Shown here one piece after another: positions 8,157 through 16,400 of a DNA stretch of 20,604 nt (positions are counted from its first letter, which is position 1; the number at the start of each line of letters is the position of its first letter). A model generated the notes under the pieces. That model had not been told where the DNA came from, ran no database searches, and saw nothing but the letters and a program-made list of their open reading frames with translations. The DNA is taken from positions 1 to 20,604 of the forward strand of contig JAANSK020280935.1 of assembly GCA_011763485.2 (NCBI GenBank), in the 5' to 3' direction. Made by a program: the position numbers and the translations under genes. This DNA is from Isoetes engelmannii (lineage: Eukaryota; Streptophyta; Lycopodiopsida; Isoetales; Isoetaceae).

Positions 8157-10868
8157 ATGGGTGCTAGGTGAGTCACTTCTCCCTCTCTTGGCCTTACTGT
8201 ATGTTGCCTGCCAGTCTATTTTCTCGTCGATCTCTCTTCTATCAATAAATTTCACTTGTTTTCCCAGGCCCCATGCACCATGGATAAGTACAAATGGTGT
8301 GGATGCTCAGGATGCCGAAAAAACAGCTTCTGAGCTTGCTGATAAATTGCCTTTAAATGGGGTCATAAACACCACTCCTAGTAGTGGATCAGGAAATGCT
8401 TCTATAGCCCCAGGTGTACGCAGAGCACATAGTGTCAGGTATCTTCTAGACAGTGTTGCAAAATACACTGTAAATATGCTATCTAACTGTACCCTGCAAT
8501 TTTTATATAACATGCCCTTCATCCTGTCAAACATTCAGGAGTTTTTGATGTTGCTTCATAGCCAGATATGCATCACATTTCAGGAGTTGCTTCATAGCCA
8601 GATGTACATCTCATGAAGTTATAATGTATAGCGATTGTTATCGACATTCTTAAGAATTCCTGTAGATTTATTGTGCTTGGCCTTTGTGGTTTACAAAAAT
8701 GTCGTCATAGCTTGTCGGGTAATTGATTGTCATATCCATGGTTTCGTGAAAGTCAACAAAGGTATAAAAGCAACCTGATGGTCTATGCATCCTTCATGAA
8801 CACACCCTGCAGATCCTTCTACTGACTTTTGTTTGTTTGAAGTTGTTTATCAACTTTTGTGTTAAACGATTGATGCCTTACAGGTTTGCCAATGGGGTCC
8901 GTCTAGGAAGTGGATCCGAGGAAATGGATTTGGAAGAAGGATCAATTGAGAAAGAAATAGAAAAGCCTTCACGGGAACGTCAGTTTGTTAAATCACGGCA
9001 TCAAGCACTCGTTTCAGGTTGTGCATATTGTATATCCTCTTGCAGCATGATATTGCTGAATAAATATGTGCTCTCTGGATTCAACCTAGATGCTGGAATT
9101 TCTCTCATGTTCTATCAGGTAAGGGGTGAGCTTATGTTATATCATGAAGTTCTAATTTCTCTAGATTTTAATTTAAATATTTATATCATAACAACATTTA
9201 TGATTACAGAATCTTGTCAGTGTTCTCGTTGTGTATTTTTTGAGTCGCCTTGGGGTCATTCATACAGAACGCCTAAGTTGGAAACTTGTTCGGGTCTGGT
9301 TTCCAGTCAATCTCATATTTGTGGGAATGCTTGTCAGCAGTATTTACAGGTATATAGATATGGAGGATAATGCACATGTAGGCACATAAGCAAACCCATA
9401 TAATATTCCCATTTTCAGCATCTCCTTCCTCTGTGTTGTAAAGGTCTTTCACTGACAGATACCTTGGGATTAAATAGTTTGAAGTACATGAACGTTGCAA
9501 TGGTGACAATATTAAAGAATGTTACAAATCTTATTACTGCTTTGGGGGAAATGTACCTCTTCAGTAAGCATCACAACCGGAAAGTCTGGGGTTCTCTTTT
9601 TCTCATGGTAAGTTATAAGTTAAGAAAGTTGTTTTTATTTTAAAAGTAAAGTAGCAATGTTGGTTAGTGTGCGCATCTCATAGACCAGTTGGGTCTCCAG
9701 TAGACGTTAAAAATGCTCTTCTTCGTCTTGTATGGTATTTTTACAAATAACGCAACCAAGTTTCTAGATGTTTGCTAAAATAAATAGGCTTTGTAACCAA
9801 GCAAAGAAAATGCTTTGTTCCAAGGATGCTTTGTGGGGAATTAGCTTCAAATATTGGTTGCTTGCTATTGTGATAAGGCAGTGCTTAGTATCTGATTCCT
9901 ATCATTTGGAAATGGTATTAGAGGGCAACTCAATAGTTCCATTGTACAGGTTGTGTCAGCTATCTGTGGTGGTATTACAGACCTTTCTTTTCATGGGGTC
10001 GGCTATTCATGGCAGATTGCCAATTGCTTTTTAACTGCTGCTTATTCGGTAAGTTATTTAATCAGAAAATGGACAATCTAAGCTGTATGGCTATACTTGG
10101 CGATGTATCACATGTTTTCTCTTCTAAATATGAACTTATGCTGCAGCTGACCTTGAGAAAAGTAATGGATTTGGCCAAGCAAGCTACGAAATCAGGAAAT
10201 CTTAATGAATTTTCTATGGTGCTGCTCAACAATTCACTCTCACTACCTCTCGGTGCTGTTCTCCTTGTGTTTTTCCGAGAGATTGAATATCTCGCTGCAT
10301 CGTGAGTGTGTTTTCTTTCTGTTTATGAAGCACTGGCATAATCTACATTATATTGCCTTATTGTTCTTAAACATTACCGCCATTAGATAGCCTAGGTTAG
10401 AAATCGAATACATTATCTTTCAACTTATACTGTCGTGGTATTTTCACAGGCCGATGATTAAGCTTCCAGTATTTTGGGCTGTCACAACATTGAGTGGTTT
10501 ATTTGGGCTGGCAATTAGTTTCACTTCAATGTGGTTTCTCCACCAGACGAGCCCAACAACATACAGGTAAATTTTGATATATAATGAGGATAATTTTTGT
10601 GCATCTACATGTGTCTCTTCTGTGTCAACTAAATCTGCATTCTGCAGCTTGGTGGGATCATTAAACAAGATACCCATCTCCTTAGCAGGGATATTATTAT
10701 TCAGTGTCCCAACAAGTTTGCCGAACCTTTGCAGCATATTATTTGGTAAGACCTTGGTCTGCAATTGGGTTTATAGAACAAGTTTGAATGCTAAGTTCAT
10801 GGATCATTGCAGGACTTTTTGCAGGGGTGGTGTTTGCAAAAGCAAAAATGTCATCAAATAAAGCCTGA
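8157..10868 (+). CDS. GONST1: GDP-mannose transporter, GONST1-like (10 coding exons, 403 aa)
   Basis: Nucleotide-sugar transporter of the drug/metabolite transporter superfamily. By homology it exchanges GDP-mannose for GMP across the Golgi membrane for glycan and sphingolipid glycosylation. Coding exons: 8157-8167, 8268-8438, 8884-9118, 9210-9349, 9478-9607, 9950-10048, 10147-10301, 10450-10566, 10648-10745, 10813-10868. All introns are GT-AG (67-445 nt) and the phases join to an open 1212-nt frame. Family signatures: SGCAYCISSCSMILLNKYVL (residues 105-124), VWFPVNLIFVGMLVSS, LKYMNVAMVTILKNVTN, LLNNSLSLPLG (N290-N291 pair) and LVGSLNKIP (GSLNK at 356-360, the plant form of the GALNK substrate motif). 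Residues 1-100 form a hydrophilic, acidic N-terminal tail, longer than in the Arabidopsis GONST1 I recall. The start is fixed by an in-frame TGA at 8133. The gene appears intact; GONST1 versus GONST2 is not resolved. Confidence 0.93.
8536..8616. repeat. Imperfect tandem duplication in intron 2
   Basis: CAGGAG, then TTGCTTCATAGCCAGAT, then a CATC-containing tail, occurs twice (from about 8536 and from about 8582). The second copy lacks about 9 bp. Each copy begins with CAG, so it also duplicates a potential acceptor inside the intron. Confidence 0.65.
9655..9725 (+). mobile_element. Diverged SINE-like fragment in intron 5
   Basis: TTGGTTAGTGTGCGCATCTC, followed by ATAGACCAGTTGGGTCTCC and GTAGACGTTAAAAA, matches the body of the family-b elements at 5180, 7281 and 12650 with mismatches. 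TGGTTAGTGTG resembles a tRNA A box and CTCATAG the anticodon arm of elongator tRNA-Met. It has no matching 3' acceptor half, so it is not a tRNA gene. Confidence 0.5.
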
Positions 10869-11238
10869 TTTGATGAGCCAATTGAGCAAATAATTTAAAA
10901 TACCAAGTGTTTCCCTAGGAGCATAGTTCACATATTCTGTGAACTAGTTATCATTGGGCTAACACAAAATTTTCTCAGGTGGATATTATATCCAGGAAAC
11001 GATAGAGGTGGTTATGCGGCCTAAGAAAAGATACAACTGCCGAAAGCTAAGATGTACAAATTTTATAAAAGAAAATGATCTCAGCAAGATCAGAGAGGAA
11101 ACGAAATGTATTTATACTTCTAGAGACTCTAATACATTCTGGAAGTAATGAAGTTGGTTAATGAGAGATATTTGGATGATTTTTGACAATTGATTTGCTC
11201 ATGCATTAATTGCGAAGCCTGTGTAAGCATTTTAGCAG
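10869..11238 (+). other. Likely 3' UTR and downstream spacer of the transporter gene
   Basis: No open frame of note. AATAATTTAAAATA about 20 nt after the stop and ACGAAATGTATTTATAC near 11101 are AT-rich candidates for near-upstream poly(A) signals. An AATAAA overlaps the last codons (10857-10862). The real cleavage site cannot be picked by eye. Confidence 0.35.
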
Positions 11239-11271
11239 TATTCCGTCTGTATTCCGTCTGTATTCCGTCTG
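11239..11271. repeat. Three perfect 11-bp tandem units
   Basis: TATTCCGTCTG is repeated three times without a mismatch. Confidence 0.9.
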
Positions 11272-11470
11272 TCATATGGGTCTATATGCATACTATTTGC
11301 ATCTTCTGGTTGGAACCTTTGACCTGAAAAATATTCTATGTTAAACCTCAAATCAAAGGCTAGTAAAATTTTAAGAAGGAAAACGCATTCCACTCTCAAT
11401 TGTGCAAAACAAGCAAATGGAGAAAGTAAAGCCATTGAAGCCGAAAAGAAAAAAGGAAAGAAATGCCCGT

Positions 11471-11506
11471 CGGATGCTAAATGACTATCGGATGTTAAAT
11501 GACTAT
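11471..11506. repeat. Two 18-bp tandem units
   Basis: CGGATGCTAAATGACTAT is followed by CGGATGTTAAATGACTAT (one difference), directly upstream of the LINE fragment. Confidence 0.85.
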
Positions 11507-11528
11507 TAAAGGCACTACAGGTAGCAGG

Positions 11529-11865
11529 TTAATCCCACGCTCGCCCGAGGCCCCCAGCAGTACCTGCTCATCCCCCTCGCCATGAAGAAGCGTAGGATGA
11601 TCGCCTCCATCCGCACAGGGGGCCACCACCTCCGCATTGAGACAGGGCGATGGACAAACGAAGCACGCGAGAATAGAACAGGCCCCCAGCAGTACCTGCT
11701 CATCCCCCTCTCCATGAAGAAGCGTAGGATGATCGCCTCCATCCGCACAGGGGACCACCACCTCCGCATTGAGACAGGGCGACGGACAAACGAAGCACGC
11801 GAGAATAGAACATGCCGGAGCTGCCATCAGGATGTCATTGTGGACGATAAAATTTCTATCATTTT
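11529..11865 (+). pseudogene. Non-LTR retroelement polyprotein C-terminal fragment with in-frame internal duplication
   Basis: The plus frame reads RRMIASIRTGGHHLRIETGR, the RxRTGxHxLxIExGR signature found near the C-terminal end of many LINE-type reverse transcriptase proteins, where it precedes a Cys-x2-Cys. Here CRSC follows at the end of the second copy (about 11813-11824). A 132-bp segment (44 codons) is tandemly duplicated in frame (11549-11680 and 11681-11812), so the signature occurs twice. The frame runs to a TGA at 11900-11902 without further homology. No reverse transcriptase core is present, so this is a relic. The minus-strand ORF across it is an antisense shadow. It is not clearly related to the LINE at the left edge. 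Confidence 0.6.
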
Positions 11866-11915
11866 ATCTTATCTTTCGCATCCAATAATTTGGGCGGAGT
11901 GAAATATGAGTGTTG

Positions 11916-12337
11916 TCTATGGAGATTAAAAAATAAAAAATGAATGGAAGGAGGTTAGATGAATGATAGGTCACTAACACATTATTAAAGTCTTGTCTAC
12001 ACGGAAACAATGGCTTATTCAAAAGTTGTCGTCGTTTTTTGAGCTCCAATTATGGCTCCAATATTTTTCAAATGGTTGCCTTTATCTATAGTGATGTCCA
12101 TTTGATGTTTATAACATGCATTGGATCTGACGATAACTTGAAGTACATATATATAGGATATGTCCATAAATATGCGAGTGATGAAGTACAATTAAAAAAC
12201 TAAACCATATCCCTTCTTGCAAGCATTACAAGCATTAACATGTAGTGTTGTTGGAAGTTGAAAAAATGGATGTTAATGGCCAAGTAAAAACACAAGCCAA
12301 GACATCAGCCCAGCAATGCCGGGCACACGTTTACTAG
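11916..12337 (+). mobile_element. Possible small Helitron-like element
   Basis: The right end shows CCCAGC, AAT, GCCGGG (a 6-bp stem with one mismatch, about 12309-12323) followed after 10 nt by TTA and CTAG then T. This is the hairpin plus CTRR end expected of Helitrons, inserted before T. The left end starting TCTATGGAGATTAAAAAAT looks like a plant Helitron 5' end, but the preceding base is G, not the expected A. The same GGAGATTAAA(G/A)AATAAAAAATG block recurs right after the 3' end (12339-12392), which suggests two elements in tandem or a direct repeat around an insertion. No protein is encoded. Confidence 0.38.
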
Positions 12338-12650
12338 TGGAGATTAAAGAATAAAAAATGAATGGAGCTGAATGATAGGTCACTAACAAGCGATCCTTAA
12401 ATGCTTGTTTGACTCACACTAACCCAAATTAGAATATACAAAAGTTTGATCATAGACACTTCTACATGTAAACCTTGTACGTATTATCCCTCTACAACAT
12501 GGTCACTTCGTACACATACAAGACTTCTCTCTATCTTCCATATTATTCATATCTTTAGATTATGACCAGATACTGGAGCTAAATACTATTTAAGGTCACC
12601 TCATCTTCTTCAGTAAGGGAAGCCATGTTTCTTGGTTTTCCAAGAGCATT
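12338..12650. other. Second copy of the 55-bp repeat, then gene-free sequence
   Basis: 12339-12392 repeats the block at 11921-11978 up to GAATGATAGGTCACTAACA. The rest to 12650 has no recognisable feature. Confidence 0.55.
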
Positions 12651-12750
12651 AATATAGAATAGAATAGATTTTTTATTGTCCACGGAGACCAATTGGCCTA
12701 TGGGACCTAAACAAAGCGAGCAGCAAGTCGATTACTACCAGGATTAAAAA
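12650..12750 (-). mobile_element. Short SINE-like element (family b)
   Basis: Minus-strand copy with the tail ATAGAATAGAATAG on the left. The body TCCACGGAGACCAATTGGCC, then TATGGGACCTAAACAA, matches 5180-5275 nearly base for base. It abuts the composite SINE head-to-head at about 12750. Confidence 0.6.
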
Positions 12751-13090
12751 ACCATGCACATCTCAGGACAACATTGATTCTCAAGTGTTCTTCGGGACAT
12801 GGTCTAGTGGCAGGACCTTACACTGCCACACCTGAGGTCATGGGTACCAACCTTGCCAATATTGGTCTAGTAATAGGAACCTTAAAATTCCATTGCCCCG
12901 AGGTCGTGGGTTTAAGTATGATCAATTGGACTTGTGGTAGAGACATTAAACCTGCCATATGTATTGGATAATCACATGCAAAGCAGCTCCTAGCATAGAA
13001 TCAGATTGATCGCGCCTAGGACTGCATTGGCTTCCATGTGATCTGTAGAAAATAAAATAGAATAGAATAGAATAGAGCTTTTATCATCTG
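12751..13090 (+). mobile_element. Composite SINE with three tRNA-like modules
   Basis: Module 1 has an A-box-like TGGTCTAGTGGCAGG (12800-12814) and B-box-like GGTCATGGGTACCAACC (12836-12852). Module 2 has TTGGTCTAGTAATAGGAAC (12863-12881) and GGTCGTGGGTTTAAGTATG (12902-12920). Module 3 starts TTGGACTTGTGGTAGAGAC (12926-12944) and lacks a clear B box. The 3' domain CGCGCCTAGGACTGCATTGG (13011-13030) is shared with the minus-strand copy near 5300. The tail GAATAGAATAGAATAG is followed by AGCTTTTATCATC, a stub of the family-b body in the same tail-to-tail arrangement as at 5262. Confidence 0.7.
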
Positions 13091-13153
13091 TAGAATAGAA
13101 TAGAATAGAATAGAATAGAATAGAATAGAATAGAATAGAATAGAATAGAATAG
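13091..13153. repeat. Perfect (TAGAA)n microsatellite
   Basis: About 12.6 uninterrupted pentanucleotide units. The same unit tails all the SINE copies here, so it is best read as an expanded SINE tail. Confidence 0.93.
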
Positions 13154-13264
13154 GAGGGTTTTCAAGGGAAAAAACTTGGCAGTAACAAGTATGCTGGCAT
13201 ACTGTACAATAATATAGCATCATTCAATACCGCACCGGCGGACACAGCTGAGTCCGTGCAAATC

Positions 13265-13407
13265 TTAAAACCTGAAAAACGGTGCATCACAACTGCTTCG
13301 AATGCTTTGGCTGCAGTATTCTCTAAGTCCTACTTTGACAACTTTGGTGAATACTTTCTCGTCCATGATGACTTTGCACTCTCTAGAACCAACAAGTTTG
13401 GGGCCAG
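13265..13407 (-). CDS. Terminal coding exon of the unidentified gene
   Basis: The acceptor CTTGAGCAG precedes 13407. The frame GPKLVGSRECKVIMDEKVF then VVKVGLREYCSQSI runs to SSCDAPFFRF and a TAA at 13267-13265. It starts with the last two bases of a codon, which fits exactly the single G left by the 25-nt exon upstream. Confidence 0.52.
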
Positions 13408-16400
13408 CTGCTCAAGAAGAAAATAATGCATTATTAGAAACAGTTCTCCAAGAGTAAATTATCTGAAATGTTTCCGACAAAAGGAAAAAAAATGATGTAG
13501 GTTAACAATTTGGGACATACAAGGAATGAGAGACAGGATATGTGTTATTTCAATCTTCAAAGAAATGAATGTACCTAGATCCATATGCTGTACATGACGC
13601 TGATATCCGCGAAATGCCTATAATCTTAAGTTTCATTTATAAAGTTACCCACAAATGATCAAGGGGGGTGCACTCATATGTAAGGGGGACATGCCATCTG
13701 CGTCAAGGGGTAGCAAAAAACCCCCCTGTATACGGATTTTTGAGGAGCCAATTTTGAGCCTTCTGAATAAATTTTACCTAGGCTAGTGCCCGAAACCCTA
13801 AAAAAAAGGACCCCCTACCGAACATATATGTACGTAAATAGGTCAGAAAAACCCCCTCTCCATGCATGCACATGGGTTATACGAAAAAGACGGTGAACAC
13901 CCCTTGCAAATGATAACCAGCCACAACAAGCAGGACACACAAATTCTCACAAGTTTTGTCGAGATGGCGCCATCTTTGCAAGGGATAATACATTGTATGC
14001 TCATCAAAGCTTTCCCTTTCTCCAGCTTTTGTAAAGCTACAACACCCCCATCAACAGACATAGATTCAATGATTTGATTAAGGTCAGCATCTCCTATGAG
14101 TTCCAACATACATAATTCTGTCTAAAAAGCTCTCATCATAGGATAAACCTTTGGTTGTTGAAATCTTTGGGTAGTTTTATACCTTTGATTGTTGAAATCT
14201 CTGGGCAGTTTTATATTCATCATTGCTTCCATCCAAAGTTTCCGCAACCTCTTTGGGACTAGTAAAAGCATCTTCAGATAGTCCTCCATTTGAGGTATTG
14301 GCTACGATTGGCCTTGCAAGATAAAATTTCCTGTTTCTTGTTTCCAGGTTGCATGAGGATATTGGAAAAGACGGAAAAGAAGAGAGAAGGTCGTGCCAGA
14401 TGTGCCCAACAAAGGCATGGCTTTAGTGGTTTCCCTTCTCTCTCTTTTTGTGGTTTTTGCCTGTGAACAAGCACGTTTTCAGCTTCCTTCGTGAATTTGA
14501 TTGCATGCAAGTGCTATTTGAGGTTAACTGAATCGAACTAAAGAGACTGTGTACTCGAAAATAGAATGCCGAAGGGGGAGGGGGGGGGGAGGGGGTGGGT
14601 GTCAATTTTTTTTTCTTTTTTTTGCTCTTATCTCCGTCCGTTGAAATCAAATTTTATGGGTTTATTCCTATTTATACTCCAATCATAACCCTACATGTGG
14701 ATTATTTTAAGAATATACCTTGGTTCTTCCATCCTCACCTAGGGTATGTCATTCGGGCAACCCAAGAAGGGAAAGGCAAAAAGAAAGAAAACACAAGCCA
14801 TGGTTAAAAGTGAAAAAAATCGGAGGTTCCTCGCAAGCCCTCAATCGGCTATGGCGACGGGCTCAACTGACTTTGCATCCAAAGGCATAAGGCTGCATTG
14901 CGCTCTCAACCGGTTGAACATCTGCAAAACATCTGTAAAATAACAATTGAACCAAGCGAAACCATCTAGCAAAACTGCGAATTATCTCTGTCACAACTGC
15001 CGATTATTGTACGGACACGCTCCGGTAAAAAACATGCTCTAGCAAAAAGATGCGACCTCAGCCTGTGGAAAAACAAATAAAATATGATGCCCACATCCTC
15101 CTTAAAATGTACTATAAAAAACCCTTGAAAATCCCACTTTTCAAGGAATGGAAGTGATTTTTAGAAACGGGGTATCTGGCCACAATCCCCCCTTCGTGAT
15201 TTTGTAGATTAATATCCTCCTATTTGTTTTTGCTATAATTTCTAGTTCTTTTCCCGGCGGTGGAAAAGTTTTTGGAGTTTTTTTAAGATGAAATAAGTTT
15301 TTTGGAGTTTTTAAGTTTTTGGGTTTTTGACACCGGAAACTTTTTACACCTAACCAGATTTTCACCGGAAAGTCATTTTACAATAATATGTTCGAAAGCA
15401 AGCTCCCAATGGTTTGATTTTAGGCTAAAAGTGTTATTTTAGGCGCTGGATTTTTTAGATTCTAATTGCCATGCCAATCATAGTGCACCATAGAATTAGC
15501 TACTCTATGAATGGTCATCTATGATTGGAGGAGATTATATAAGATGATGCTAATCTAAGTTTGATGGTTTACAATCAAACAGAGCCAATAATAGATGTGT
15601 GGATGAGAATAGATCCTGGGGGTCTAAAAGGACATGGCTTGGGATCAATAGGCATCATTGATTGTATCATGAATATTGATTGCATCATAGTTGAAAGAAA
15701 CTAGAGAGAGAATAAAGGGAGAGAAAATAGAGAGAGGATACATATAGAGAGACTAGAGAGAGAAATTAGAGAGAGAAACTAGAGGGAGAAAGACAAGCTT
15801 AGTTTTGCTTAGCTTTGTTTTGTTACATTGTATTGTATAGGTATGTTCTTCGTTTTGCCCATGGCATTTGGGGGCAATCCTAGTGCTTTGCATCTTGTTT
15901 TTTTATATTTATACCCCATTGCCATATGCTATTTTCATACTCCATTTCTCACAACTAATGTTCATACCACTTTCTAGCAACAATCCTCTTATTTGTGATT
16001 TTGTAGTTAATAACCCCTTTTCTCAACAATCCCCCCTTTGTGATTTTGTAGTTCATACCCCTTTTTTCTACAATCCCCCTTGCTCAATTCATATCCCTTC
16101 TCTGAAACAATCCCCCCTTTGTGATTTTGTAGTTTAATATACCCTTAACAAAAAATTTCTTATTTGTAACCATTTCCATATGCAATATTCATACCCCCTT
16201 TCCACAACCAACGTTCATACCTTTTTGGCAACAATCCCCCGTTTATTATGGAAAAATTATAATATTCTCCTATTGGATTTTCATTCTCCTACTGGATATT
16301 TTCATTTGTACCGGTTCCGTATGCAATGTGATATACCTAATCTTGGCAACATCTTTAACTTTCATATTCAAACATTATGATGTATACAAATTAATTTGGC

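Noticed and set aside
11495-11827. Minus-strand frames with duplicated ACSILACFVC text
   Set aside because: Antisense shadow of the duplicated LINE fragment, whose plus frame carries the recognisable signature.
12795-12967. tRNA genes
   Set aside because: A- and B-box-like words are present, but the acceptor stems do not pair and the units are strung together in a SINE.
13041-13153. CRISPR-like or coding interpretation of the regular repeats
   Set aside because: The 5-bp unit has no spacers; it is a microsatellite, and the ORF across it is a by-product.
14573-14622. G-rich and T-rich tracts as a regulatory G-quadruplex
   Set aside because: Low complexity and possible assembly artefact; nothing else supports a role.
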